Both the position numbers and the translations under genes were made by a program. The notes under the pieces are model-generated. The model had not been told where the DNA came from. It saw only the letters and a list, made by a program, of their open reading frames with translations, and made no database searches. 64,000 nt of DNA, from positions 124,001 through 188,000 of the forward strand of contig NZ_SMMX01000003.1 in the NCBI RefSeq assembly GCF_004345005.1, read 5' to 3'. Position 1 is the stretch's first letter. Every line of letters begins with the position of its first letter. Below, piece after piece: positions 35,185 through 43,105 of the stretch. This DNA is from Extibacter muris (GTDB taxonomy: Bacteria > Bacillota > Clostridia > Lachnospirales > Lachnospiraceae).

Positions 35185-36174
35185 ATGAGTGGAGAAGAAT
35201 TAATCAAAGAAGAGTTGGGTGCAAAAGAGCCCGTTACAGAAGAGCCGGTTACAGTAGAGCCGTCTGAAGATGATGAAAGAAAAGTGAAAGACAGGCAGAG
35301 GAAAAGAGGTTTTTTTGCCGCCTTTATGGCAGGGCTCCTATGGGGGGCTTCAAGCCCTATCGCGCAGTTCTTGTTCGAGGACAAGGGAGTGACGTCGGAA
35401 TGGCTCGTGCCTTACCGCCTCGTTATGGCTGGCATCCTATTATTCCTGTATGCAGTTCTTATCAAGAAGCAGAGCCCTGTGGTGTGGAAAGAGAAGCAGG
35501 ACGGTATCCGCCAGATCGTATTCTCAATCCTGGGCATGATGGGGATGCAGTATACGTTTTTCGCGGCAGTGCAGGAGACGAACGCAGGGACCGCTACCAT
35601 ATTCCAGTACCTGAATCCTGCAATGCTTATCATCTATTTTGCCGTCATCTATAAAGTGATGCCAAAAGCAAAAGAGATAACGGCAGTATTATGTTCGCTG
35701 GCAGGCATTTTTCTTGTGGTAACCCACGGGAATATCCATGCTCTTTCTGTATCTCCCAAGGGTATCCTGCTCGGTCTTCTGGTGGCGCTCACGACTTGCT
35801 TTTACGGTGTCCTGCCGGGACCATTGCTGAAGAATTATCCGGCAGAGATGGTGTGTGCCTGGGCCATGATTATCGGCGGGCTTGTACTGACCATAGTGAC
35901 CAGGCCATGGAGACTCTACGTACATATCGACTGGGCGGTAGCAATCGCGTTTTTAGCAATCGTCATATTAGGAACGATATTTCCGTTCTGCTTTTACCTG
36001 GCTTCGCTGAAAAGCGTGGGGTCCGTGTATGCGGGACTGCTTTCGAGCGTGGAACCAGTGGCCGCCACCGTGCTCGCTGCGGCTTTTCTGGGAACCACGT
36101 TCCGCATGATAGATGTAGCAGGTTTTGTACTCGTATTGTCCACTCTGTTTATATTAAATATCAATTCCAAATAA
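35185..36174 (+). CDS. EamA/DMT family transporter with acidic N-terminal tail
   Basis: A 329-residue transporter with ten predicted helices in two EamA repeats (FMAGLLWGASSPIAQFLF near residue 46; ILLGLLVALTTCFYGVLPGP near 195). An unusual soluble N-terminus of about 35 residues is rich in Glu and contains VTEEP/VTVEP repeats before a basic KDRQRKRG stop-transfer. AGGAAAGAAAGAAG precedes ATG 35185. The upstream open frame overlaps the peptidase gene. It may export amino acids or metabolites. The adjacent aminopeptidase hints at peptide-derived amino acids, as inference. Confidence 0.88.
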   Translation: MSGEELIKEELGAKEPVTEEPVTVEPSEDDERKVKDRQRKRGFFAAFMAGLLWGASSPIAQFLFEDKGVTSEWLVPYRLVMAGILLFLYAVLIKKQSPVVWKEKQDGIRQIVFSILGMMGMQYTFFAAVQETNAGTATIFQYLNPAMLIIYFAVIYKVMPKAKEITAVLCSLAGIFLVVTHGNIHALSVSPKGILLGLLVALTTCFYGVLPGPLLKNYPAEMVCAWAMIIGGLVLTIVTRPWRLYVHIDWAVAIAFLAIVILGTIFPFCFYLASLKSVGSVYAGLLSSVEPVAATVLAAAFLGTTFRMIDVAGFVLVLSTLFILNINSK

Positions 36175-36177
36175 TAT

Positions 36178-36219
36178 GCGGCGCCAAAGCACGGTTATCT
36201 GATCCGGCTTTGGCGCCGC
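36178..36219 (+). terminator. Terminator hairpin after the DMT transporter
   Basis: Perfect 12-base stem GCGGCGCCAAAG (36178-36189 with 36208-36219), 18-base loop, followed by CTGTTAT. Confidence 0.65.
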
Positions 36220-36262
36220 CTGTTATGTTACGGCCTGTGCTGTAAAAAAGTTATCATGGCTG

Positions 36263-36291
36263 TTGACTTTTTTGATGGCATGTGTTATATT
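36263..36291 (+). promoter_or_regulatory. Promoter of the hsp20 gene
   Basis: TTGACT (36263-36268), 17 bases, TATATT (36286-36291), 48 bases before the start codon. No CIRCE element is visible. Confidence 0.7.
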
Positions 36292-36339
36292 ACGTATAGA
36301 ACAAATAAAACATTTATCATAGAAAAGGAGAGATGACCT

Positions 36340-36759
36340 ATGTTGATGCCGAGAATTTTTGGAGAAAGGACCTTTGATGATTTCTGGGATTTCCCGATGA
36401 GAAGATTTGCGTCTGACAGCATGATGAGAACAGATGTAAAAGAGGCTGACGGCAAGTATGAGCTGGCGATGGACCTTCCGGGATTCAGGAAGGAAGATAT
36501 CAAAGCTTCATTGAAGGACGGTTATCTTACCATTAGCGCCGTCACGGACAGAAGCAATGACAAGAAGGATGAGAACGGCAGATATATCCGAAGGGAGCGC
36601 TACAGCGGCTCATGCAGCAGGAGCTTCTATGTCGGGGAATCTGTCAGGGAGGAAGATATCAAAGCGAAGTTTGAAGATGGAACCCTGACGGTTCTTGTAC
36701 CAAAGGAAGAGAACGAGCCAAAGATAGAAGAAGGCAGATATATCGCCATCGAAGGATAG
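36340..36759 (+). CDS. Hsp20/alpha-crystallin small heat shock protein
   Basis: A 139-residue chaperone. The alpha-crystallin domain (about residues 30-125) begins RTDVKEADGKYELAMDLPGF and ends FEDGTLTVLVPKEE, containing the GxLTV-type motif. A short C-terminal IEEGRYIAIEG tail carries a variant of the IxI anchor. It would bind unfolding proteins without ATP. AAAAGGAGAGATGACCT precedes the ATG, and a good sigma-A promoter lies upstream. A small Cys-rich gene follows 52 bases on. Confidence 0.93.
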   Translation: MLMPRIFGERTFDDFWDFPMRRFASDSMMRTDVKEADGKYELAMDLPGFRKEDIKASLKDGYLTISAVTDRSNDKKDENGRYIRRERYSGSCSRSFYVGESVREEDIKAKFEDGTLTVLVPKEENEPKIEEGRYIAIEG

Positions 36760-36811
36760 GAGATAGGACGGACAGCCGTGAGCAGGCGTGTCCCGGGAAA
36801 AGAGGTGGATT

Positions 36812-36964
36812 GTGGAAGAAATCAATAAAGACTGTCCCTGCAAAAGGGTAAAATGTAAGCGGCATGGCAGATGTGCCGCCTGCCGGGAGCAACACGGCAA
36901 GCCGGACGCCAAGTATCTGACTGCCTGCGAGCGGATAAATAAAAGAAAGAAAAAGCAGCCGTAA
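36812..36964 (+). CDS. Small cysteine-rich protein, 50 aa
   Basis: A 50-codon gene starting GTG with AGAGGTGGATT upstream. The product contains Cys at 8, 10, 15, 21, 24 and 36 (CPCKRVKCKRHGRCAAC as the core) and a very basic C-terminus (NKRKKKQP). The CxC-x4-C-x5-C-x2-C spacing suggests a metal site (zinc or Fe-S) or disulfides. Similar Cys-rich mini-proteins are common in Lachnospiraceae but I know no function. It may be cotranscribed with hsp20. The stop codon lies in the loop of a terminator hairpin. Confidence 0.75.
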   Translation: MEEINKDCPCKRVKCKRHGRCAACREQHGKPDAKYLTACERINKRKKKQP

Positions 36965-36981
36965 AAGCTGCTTTTAATTTC
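36951..36981 (+). terminator. Intrinsic terminator of the hsp20/Cys-rich unit
   Basis: AAAAGCAGC (36951-36959) pairs with GCTGCTTTT (36967-36975), followed by AATTTC. The stop codon of the Cys-rich gene is in the loop. Confidence 0.75.
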
Positions 36982-37097
36982 TGCAGAATCAGCAAGACGA
37001 ACGTACAGATTGTGAGAATTATTGCCTCATTCTGGATGTAGGACGAATGTCACAGGCATATAATGGAATAAGTGCATCGATTCTGGAGTATTGCCTT

Positions 37098-37868
37098 ATG
37101 AAGCAGGAAACAGTCAAAAGGATTAAAAATTACGTGGTGCTGGTCCTTGTAACAGCTGTTGCAATCGCCGGTTCATACAAGTATGTGTCGCAGTATGTGA
37201 AGGTATCAAGCAATGTAAATGGCAGAGAGCTTCCGATATACTCGGTAGATACAAAGGAGAAAAAGGTGGCCCTCACGTTTGACGCGGCGTGGGGAAATGA
37301 AGACACGCAGAAGATACTGGACATATTAAAGAAACACGACGTCCATGTAACGTTCTTCATGACTGGCGGGTGGGTTGACAAATATCCGGATGACGTGAAG
37401 TCCATATATGAGGCAGGACATGATCTGGGCAGCCACAGCGAAAGCCATAAGAATATGTCGCAGCTAAGCGATGAGGAGAAAAAGCAGGAACTGCTGTCCG
37501 TGCACAAGAAAGTAAAGGCACTTACGGGAACAGACATGTATTTGTTCCGGGCGCCTTATGGAGACTATGACGATGCAGTGATTCTGACTGCCAAAGAAAA
37601 CGGCTACTATACGATCCAGTGGAATGTGGACAGCTTGGACTGGAAAGACTATGGTGTGAAAAGCATACTATCGACGGTGCTGGATAATCAGGAACTTGGC
37701 AACGGCTCTGTCATCCTCTGCCATAACGGCGCCAAATACACGGCAGACGCGCTGGATCAGCTTATCGAAGGCCTTAAGAAGAAAGGATATGAGATTGTGC
37801 CAGTCTCACAGCTCATCTATAAGGACGGATACCATATGGATGTCAACGGACGGCAGATAAAAGACTGA
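37098..37868 (+). CDS. Polysaccharide deacetylase (NodB family, PdaB-like)
   Basis: A 256-residue protein: an N-terminal signal anchor (residues 11-28) and a NodB domain from about residue 56. Catalytic motifs are TFDAAWGN (Asp62), the metal triad part GSHSESHKNM with His113 and His117, RAPYGDYD and ILCHNG near the end. The FDAAWGN variant and the length (256 versus 254) match sporulation deacetylase PdaB of Bacillus, which acts on peptidoglycan. ATG 37098 gives a normal anchor; an upstream in-frame start at 37047 adds an unlikely leader. It is a single gene. Confidence 0.87.
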   Translation: MKQETVKRIKNYVVLVLVTAVAIAGSYKYVSQYVKVSSNVNGRELPIYSVDTKEKKVALTFDAAWGNEDTQKILDILKKHDVHVTFFMTGGWVDKYPDDVKSIYEAGHDLGSHSESHKNMSQLSDEEKKQELLSVHKKVKALTGTDMYLFRAPYGDYDDAVILTAKENGYYTIQWNVDSLDWKDYGVKSILSTVLDNQELGNGSVILCHNGAKYTADALDQLIEGLKKKGYEIVPVSQLIYKDGYHMDVNGRQIKD

Positions 37869-37959
37869 AATGGCCCTGTTAAATCCTTAACTACTGTGCT
37901 ATACTCGGATTATATACTTGTACGTTTTAGAGAGGGATAAGGAGAACATAGAGGGAGAC

Positions 37960-38601
37960 ATGAGGGTATTGGTTATCACAGCAGTTCTCATGCTGGTATT
38001 TGCAATCATATATGGAGCATCGAGGGGAAGAATCGGGTGCAGGTCGCTTGCATTTAAAGCGCTTGCCACATTTATGGCCGTGTATCTTGGCATGCACGGG
38101 GCTATCAGGTTCGGCGGCATGACTGGCACCTTCATGTCGCTTGGGCTCGTATTGTGCATGGCCGCTGATGTTGCGCTGGAACTGGACTTTGTAAAGGGGA
38201 TCCTGCTGTTCGGGACCGCGCATATATGCTTCATCGCATCCTACAACAGGCTGGCACATCCGGTATGGTATACCTTTGCAGGGGCGTCGCTGGCGTATCT
38301 GGTGGTATTCGTCCTGTTTAAAAATGAATTGAAACACCTTGGTAAGCTGAAAGCCGCGGCAGTCATATACATGGCAGTGCTCTGTTATATGGCGGCCTCG
38401 GCCGTTACCCTTTGGATCTCTTATAGAACAGAAGCGTCGGCCATGGCTGCGGCAGGGGCGGTCTGCTTCGTCATCTCAGACGGGATTATCGCGTACAGGA
38501 CTACGAAGGGGAAGGATGAGCTTATATACGGGGCCGCCATCCTGCTGCTGTATTACAGCGCTGTCTATCTGTTTGGAGCGGCAGTGTTCATTGGATTGTA
38601 A
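37960..38601 (+). CDS. YhhN/TMEM86 family membrane protein (lysoplasmalogenase-like)
   Basis: A 213-residue protein with about eight membrane segments. The family pattern CMAADVALELDFVKGILLFG followed by TAHICFIASYN (conserved acidic and His residues) is near residues 67-98, and FVISDGIIAYR near 173. Characterised relatives hydrolyse the vinyl ether of lysoplasmalogens, a lipid class present in many Clostridia; activity here is inferred. GAGGGAGAC lies just before ATG 37960, rather close; a TTG at 37918 is an alternative start. Confidence 0.82.
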   Translation: MRVLVITAVLMLVFAIIYGASRGRIGCRSLAFKALATFMAVYLGMHGAIRFGGMTGTFMSLGLVLCMAADVALELDFVKGILLFGTAHICFIASYNRLAHPVWYTFAGASLAYLVVFVLFKNELKHLGKLKAAAVIYMAVLCYMAASAVTLWISYRTEASAMAAAGAVCFVISDGIIAYRTTKGKDELIYGAAILLLYYSAVYLFGAAVFIGL

Positions 38602-38709
38602 AAGACGGCACATTATTGAAAGAGAATATCATATTGTATGAGGAAAAATGCAAAGACAGGGTAATTTTTTTTATACCTGATTTTGTGTTTGTGTTATAAT
38701 TATGATGTT

Positions 38710-38887
38710 GGGGTCAAAATCTATTTGACCCCTTGATACCTACGGATTGCTCCGCATTTTCATGCTCCCGCAATCCTAAAACAATCGAAATCAGCCCTAA
38801 TCGGGCTACTTTCTCATGTTTTACGGGTCCCAAAGTCACACTTTTTCATGCAGGCATGAAACGCGTGGCCTTTTGACCCTGGTATCA
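38710..38887. repeat. GGGGTC-type repeat element, copy A
   Basis: A 178-base non-coding element. One end is GGGGTCAAA-N5-TTTGACCCC, then TGATACCTACGGATTGCT; the other end is ATGAAACGCGTGGCCTTTTGACCCTGGTATCA. Both ends reappear in inverted orientation at 44521-44617. The interior contains a small hairpin AGCCC/GGGCT. It fills most of the spacer before the flavodiiron gene. Confidence 0.85.
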
Positions 38888-38967
38888 TTATTATGCTGGT
38901 ATTCAGGAATAGAGGATGCCAGTTCGGAAAATGATGAGTGGAAATGATTACAGGAGGGATGCAAAAA

Positions 38968-40164
38968 ATGCAGGGTACAAGAAAAGTAACGGATGATATC
39001 GTATGGGTCGGCTGCAACGACAGACGGCTTGCTTTGTTTGAAAATCTATTTCCGATACCGAGGGGAGTTTCCTATAATTCCTACCTTATCATGGACGAGA
39101 AGGTGGCATTGATGGACACGGTGGACGCATCTGTCACGGGCCAGTTTATGGAGAACCTGGAATATGTGCTTGCGGGACGTGGCATCGATTATCTTGTCGT
39201 ACAGCATATGGAGCCCGACCACTGTGCCAATATCGAGGAGCTGATGAAGAGGTATCCTGACATGCAGGTGGTCGCGAACACAAAGACGGTGCAGATGATC
39301 CATCAGTTTTTTGACGTTGAATCTGACGGAAGGGTTACACTTGTCAAAGAAGGGGACACGCTTTCGACGGGAGAGCACACGCTCCGTTTCGTGATGGCGC
39401 CTATGGTCCACTGGCCGGAGGTCATGGTGACTTATGATGAAAAGGACAAGATTCTATTTTCCGCGGATGCCTTTGGCACATTTGGCGCGCTGGACGGCAA
39501 TATATTCAACGATGAGATTGACTTCGAAAAGGACTGGCTTTCTGAGGCGAGAAGATATTATTCCAATATCGTCGGAAAATACGGCGTACAGGTGCAGAGC
39601 CTGCTGAAGAAGGCTGCCGCACTTGACGTGGCGATGATATGCCCCCTGCACGGGCCGGTGTGGAGATCCAGCCTTGGCTTTTTCATTGACAAGTATGACA
39701 AGTGGAGCAGATACGAACCGGAAGAGGATTCCGTCGTCCTCATCTACGGGTCCATATACGGTCATACCGAGGCGGCGGTGAATTCGCTTGCATGCCGTCT
39801 GGCAGACGCGGGGGTGAAGGGAATCAAGGTATATGACGCATCATCTACCCACGTGTCAGACCTGATTGCAGAAATATTCCGATGCAGCCATGTCGTGCTT
39901 GCCTGCGCGACGTATAATGGAGGCATCTACCCGCCGATAGAGAACCTGTTGAGCGACATGAAGGCGCTATCCGTACAGAAGCGTACCGTTGCGCTTATGG
40001 ATAACGGGACATGGGCCCCGGCGGCAGGCAGGATGATTGTGAAGCGGCTGGAAGAGATGAAAGACATTACCGTCCTGGAGCAGCTGTCTATCAAATCTGT
40101 CCTTAGAGAAGATCGGGCAGAGGACCTGGAAACATTTGCCCGGAAAATTGTGGAAGCAATGTAG
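38968..40164 (+). CDS. FprA-type flavodiiron protein
   Basis: A 398-residue A-type flavoprotein, the length of Moorella FprA. The N-terminal metallo-beta-lactamase domain carries the diiron motif QHMEPDHCAN (His80, Glu82, Asp84, His85), VHWPEVM, FSADAFG and CPLHGPVW. The C-terminal flavodoxin domain starts near 255 with LIYGSIYGHTEAAVNS. These enzymes reduce O2 to water or NO to N2O and protect anaerobes. GGAGG lies ten bases before ATG 38968, which is preferred to the upstream ATGs. A TM1266-type regulator follows. Confidence 0.95.
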   Translation: MQGTRKVTDDIVWVGCNDRRLALFENLFPIPRGVSYNSYLIMDEKVALMDTVDASVTGQFMENLEYVLAGRGIDYLVVQHMEPDHCANIEELMKRYPDMQVVANTKTVQMIHQFFDVESDGRVTLVKEGDTLSTGEHTLRFVMAPMVHWPEVMVTYDEKDKILFSADAFGTFGALDGNIFNDEIDFEKDWLSEARRYYSNIVGKYGVQVQSLLKKAAALDVAMICPLHGPVWRSSLGFFIDKYDKWSRYEPEEDSVVLIYGSIYGHTEAAVNSLACRLADAGVKGIKVYDASSTHVSDLIAEIFRCSHVVLACATYNGGIYPPIENLLSDMKALSVQKRTVALMDNGTWAPAAGRMIVKRLEEMKDITVLEQLSIKSVLREDRAEDLETFARKIVEAM

Positions 40165-40202
40165 GCATAAGGCCGGCAAGAGAAAATCAGAGGAAAAGAC
40201 AT

Positions 40203-40448
40203 ATGGACAACAGAGTATCCGTAATCAGCATCATCATAAAAGAAGAAGAATCCGTGACAGCGATCAATGAGCTGCTGCACGAATTCCGGGAGCATGTCGT
40301 GGGCCGGATGGGCATTCCTTACCGTGACAGAGGCGTGTCCATCATCAGCGTGGTGCTGGACGCCCCCGGCGATGTGACAAGCGCGCTCTCCGGCAAGCTC
40401 GGGATGCAGCCGGGCGTTACCGCCAAGACGCTGACAGCGAAATTGTGA
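40203..40448 (+). CDS. TM1266-family (iron-only hydrogenase system) putative regulator
   Basis: An 81-residue ACT/NikR-like protein with the family pattern VSVISIIIKEEESVTAINEL, EFREHVVGRMGIPYRDRGVS and GVTAKTLTAKL at the end. Members are usually found beside hydrogenase maturation genes and are called regulators from context. Here the partner is the flavodiiron gene 38 bases upstream, so an oxygen or redox link is plausible. GAGGAAAAGACAT precedes the ATG. Confidence 0.87.
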   Translation: MDNRVSVISIIIKEEESVTAINELLHEFREHVVGRMGIPYRDRGVSIISVVLDAPGDVTSALSGKLGMQPGVTAKTLTAKL

Positions 40449-40451
40449 ACA

Positions 40452-40488
40452 GGGACGTGATCTTTTTTCGTTTTCCTACGTCCCTTTT
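40452..40488 (+). terminator. Terminator of the GGGACGT family
   Basis: GGGACGT (40452-40458) pairs with ACGTCCC (40478-40484), followed by TTTTAT. The same GGGACGTGATC left arm occurs at 46819. Confidence 0.7.
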
Positions 40489-41131
40489 ATAACCGGTTGA
40501 TTCCGCTTTGGAGCTCTTCCGCCCATTTCTGCAGGTTATACGTCCTGCCGCCGAAGAGCTTCAGGATGACCCCGGTTGGGTTGTTTGCATTGGCAAAGGC
40601 ATTGGCCTCGTCGGTGTCTACGTGCATGGCGAGCGCGAAGTCAGGGCTTACGCGTACGACGACATCCGCGAAGATGAGTGACCGTTCATAGCTTTCCATG
40701 ATGACAAATACCTCATCATTGTCCTGGACGTTCAGCTGGCCGGCCTGGACGGGTGTCATATGGATGTGGCGTTTGGCGACTATGACGCCGTGTCCGAGCT
40801 CCAGCGTCCCCTTCGGACCGATGAGCGTACACCCGGGAGTGCCCTGCGTGTCTCCGGACTGCCGGATCATTCCAGGCACGCCGAGCTTCCGGGAGTCGGT
40901 CATGGAGATTTCCACCTGTGTCTCGCGGCGGTAAGGCCCGAGCACTGCAATATTTTCAAAACTGCCTTTCGGGCCTTTGACGGTGACCCGCTCATTGGAT
41001 ACATACTGCCCCGGCTGGCTTAAAGGAGCTTTATATGACAGGGCCTTGTCCTCTCCGAATAGAATTTTAAAATCTGCCTCGCTGATGTGCATATGGCGTG
41101 CACTTGTCTCGATTGGTATAGCAATCCCCAT
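40487..41131 (-). CDS. pduL: Phosphate propanoyltransferase / phosphotransacylase PduL
   Basis: A 214-residue PduL. The two beta-barrel repeats each carry the zinc motif, SARHMHIS (His13, His15) and AKRHIHMTPVQA, plus TDSRKLGVPGMIRQSGDT, a PduL hallmark. It interconverts acyl-CoA and acyl phosphate. There is no N-terminal encapsulation peptide and no microcompartment gene nearby, so it probably serves general acetate or propionate metabolism. GTGGAGAGTT precedes ATG 41131; the frame is open for another 350 bases upstream but that part is non-coding. Confidence 0.93.
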   Translation of the reverse strand: MGIAIPIETSARHMHISEADFKILFGEDKALSYKAPLSQPGQYVSNERVTVKGPKGSFENIAVLGPYRRETQVEISMTDSRKLGVPGMIRQSGDTQGTPGCTLIGPKGTLELGHGVIVAKRHIHMTPVQAGQLNVQDNDEVFVIMESYERSLIFADVVVRVSPDFALAMHVDTDEANAFANANNPTGVILKLFGGRTYNLQKWAEELQSGINRL

Positions 41132-41242
41132 AACTCTCCACACCTTTCTGTACATGAAATAGAATATCATCAGACTTGATATATGCTTATTGTAACAAAG
41201 CGGAGTGCTTTTTTCAATCTTCAGATATTTTAGATTACGTGC

Positions 41243-41271
41243 TTGAGAATAGCACGTAAATGGCATATAAT
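41243..41271 (+). promoter_or_regulatory. Promoter with operator-like dyad
   Basis: TTGAGA (41243-41248), 17 bases, TATAAT (41266-41271). The -35 box is embedded in ACGTGCT-N7-AGCACGT (41237-41257), a perfect dyad. It drives the 69-residue membrane protein gene. Confidence 0.65.
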
Positions 41272-41324
41272 AGGAACAGGGAACATCACCACTTGGAGTA
41301 TAGATGATATAAGGAGGAAGAAGG

Positions 41325-41534
41325 ATGAGAAACATTTGGGAAGCGGTCAGGGAATTTTTCAAGCGGGACTGGACGCCGACGGAGAAGGTGCTGCTCATAA
41401 TATGCTGTATCCTCATCGGCGTCGTGAAAGGCTTTTTGCTGTCACCTGTCAAGAAAGGCATCAGCTGCGGCAATAATAATGGCAATGTATATAACGAGCT
41501 TGACGATGACTATTGGCTGGATGACGAAGATTAA
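41325..41534 (+). CDS. Small single-helix membrane protein, 69 aa
   Basis: A 69-residue protein with a charged N-terminus (MRNIWEAVREFFKRDWTPTE), one membrane helix (VLLIICCILIGVVKGFLL) and an acidic, Asn/Asp-rich C-terminus (DDDYWLDDED). AAGGAGGAAGAAGG precedes the ATG and a well-formed promoter with a dyad lies 53 bases upstream, so the gene is real. I recognise no family; it could be a small regulatory membrane protein. Confidence 0.75.
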   Translation: MRNIWEAVREFFKRDWTPTEKVLLIICCILIGVVKGFLLSPVKKGISCGNNNGNVYNELDDDYWLDDED

Positions 41535-41569
41535 ATCGTATTTCTGGCAATGTTCGGCACTTTGGTACG

Positions 41570-41598
41570 TTGACAAAGCGCCATTTTCTATTTATAAT
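41570..41598 (+). promoter_or_regulatory. Consensus sigma-A promoter of glnA
   Basis: TTGACA (41570-41575), exactly 17 bases, TATAAT (41593-41598). Both hexamers are perfect. It implies a leader of about 120 bases. Confidence 0.85.
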
Positions 41599-41614
41599 TT
41601 TATATTGTATAAGA

Positions 41615-41648
41615 CAAAGGCGTTTTCACGAATATGGGAACGCCTTTG
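41615..41648 (+). promoter_or_regulatory. Leader hairpin of glnA
   Basis: CAAAGGCGTT (41615-41624) pairs perfectly with AACGCCTTTG (41639-41648) about 10 bases after the predicted transcription start, followed by ATTATACAT. It could be an attenuator acted on by the ANTAR protein encoded downstream; there is no strong T-run. Confidence 0.45.
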
Positions 41649-41726
41649 ATTATACATAAAAGTGCATAAATATACATACTAAACATACAAAAATGCTGCA
41701 TATCCGTAATGAGGAGGGAAATGATG

Positions 41727-43058
41727 ATGAATAATTACACGAGAGAAGACATTTTGAAGATGGTCCGCGACGAGGACGTGGGATTTATACGCCTTCAGTT
41801 TACCGATATCTTTGGTACATTGAAAAATGTAGCGGTTACGGCAAGCCAGCTTGAAAAAGCGCTTGACGGCGGCTGCATGTTCGATGGTTCGGCTATCGAT
41901 GGCTTTGCAGATGTGGAGGATTCAGATATGTATCTGCGTCCGGACCTGAGCACATTTGCCATATTTCCCTGGAGGCCCCAGCAAGGTAAAGTGGCAAGGC
42001 TAATCTGTGATGTATATAAGGCAGACGGGACTGCATTTGAAAGCGATCCGCGCTTCATATTGCAGCAGGTAGTGGGCCAGGTCCGGGAGGAAGGCTACGA
42101 GCTCAATGTAGGTCCCGAATGTGAGTTCTTCCTGTTCCACACGGATGATGACGGGCTGCCGACTACGCTCACGCATGAATGTGCCGGCTACTTTGACCTG
42201 GGCCCTCTTGACCTGGGCGAAAATGCCCGCAGAGACATGGTGCTCACGCTGGAGGATATGGGATTTGAGATAGAAGCCTCCCACCATGAGATGGCCCCGG
42301 CACAGCATGAGATAGATTTCAAATATGATGAAGCGTTGACGACGGCAGATAATATCATGACATTCAAGCTGGTCGTCAAGACCATTGCAAAGCGCCATGG
42401 CCTGCATGCCACGTTTATGCCGAAGCCGAAATACGGTACGAACGGTTCGGGCATGCATCTGAACATGTCGCTTGACAAGGGCGGTATCAATGTGTTTTCA
42501 GACACTGAGGATGAAAAGGGGCTGAGCAGGGAAGCGTATCATTTTGTAGGGGGCATCATAAAGCACATAAAGGCAATCAGCTTTATTACCAACCCTTCCG
42601 TCAATTCTTTTAAAAGACTTGTGCCAGGCTATGAGGCACCGGCGTATATCGCATGGTCGACGAAGAACCGTACGCCGCTCATACGCATACCGGCGGCGCG
42701 GGACGGCGATGTGAGAGTGGAACTCAGAAGCCCTGACCCTTCGGCTAATCCGTACCTTGCCCTGTCCGTCTGCCTGGCGGCAGGGATGGATGGCATCCAC
42801 AACGAGATTATGCCGCCTCAGAGCGTTGACTGCAATATATACAAGATGACGGAGGAACACAGGAGGGAAGCCGGTATCGATGCGCTGCCCGGAAGCCTTC
42901 TGGAAGCGGTGCGTGCATTTGAAGAAGATGCGTTCATCAAAGGAGTGCTTGGAGAAGACCTTTCTGAAAAGCTCATCAAGGCAAAGACAGAAGAGTACAG
43001 GGATTACCGTGGACAGGTCACAGAGTGGGAGATTGAAAAATACCTGCACAGAATCTGA
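41727..43058 (+). CDS. glnA: Glutamine synthetase, type I
   Basis: A 443-residue GSI-alpha enzyme that makes glutamine from glutamate, ammonia and ATP. Motifs: DGSAIDGFADVEDSDMYL, VGPECEFFLF, HHEMAPAQHEIDF, GTNGSGMHLNMS, FKRLVPGYEAPAYIAWS and VELRSPDPSANPYLAL. The length lacks the insertion and adenylylation loop of GSI-beta. GAGGAGGG is followed by three ATG codons (41721, 41724, 41727); the last is at the best distance. An ANTAR-domain gene follows 47 bases after the stop, an arrangement typical of Clostridia. Confidence 0.96.
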   Translation: MNNYTREDILKMVRDEDVGFIRLQFTDIFGTLKNVAVTASQLEKALDGGCMFDGSAIDGFADVEDSDMYLRPDLSTFAIFPWRPQQGKVARLICDVYKADGTAFESDPRFILQQVVGQVREEGYELNVGPECEFFLFHTDDDGLPTTLTHECAGYFDLGPLDLGENARRDMVLTLEDMGFEIEASHHEMAPAQHEIDFKYDEALTTADNIMTFKLVVKTIAKRHGLHATFMPKPKYGTNGSGMHLNMSLDKGGINVFSDTEDEKGLSREAYHFVGGIIKHIKAISFITNPSVNSFKRLVPGYEAPAYIAWSTKNRTPLIRIPAARDGDVRVELRSPDPSANPYLALSVCLAAGMDGIHNEIMPPQSVDCNIYKMTEEHRREAGIDALPGSLLEAVRAFEEDAFIKGVLGEDLSEKLIKAKTEEYRDYRGQVTEWEIEKYLHRI

Positions 43059-43105
43059 CGCCAGCATGTCATAACCAGTAGAAACACATTACAGGAGGTG
43101 TCAGT

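Noticed and set aside
41132-41485. A long N-terminal extension of PduL
   Set aside because: It lacks homology, overlaps the promoter and start of the 69-residue gene on the other strand, and a good ribosome binding site precedes ATG 41131.
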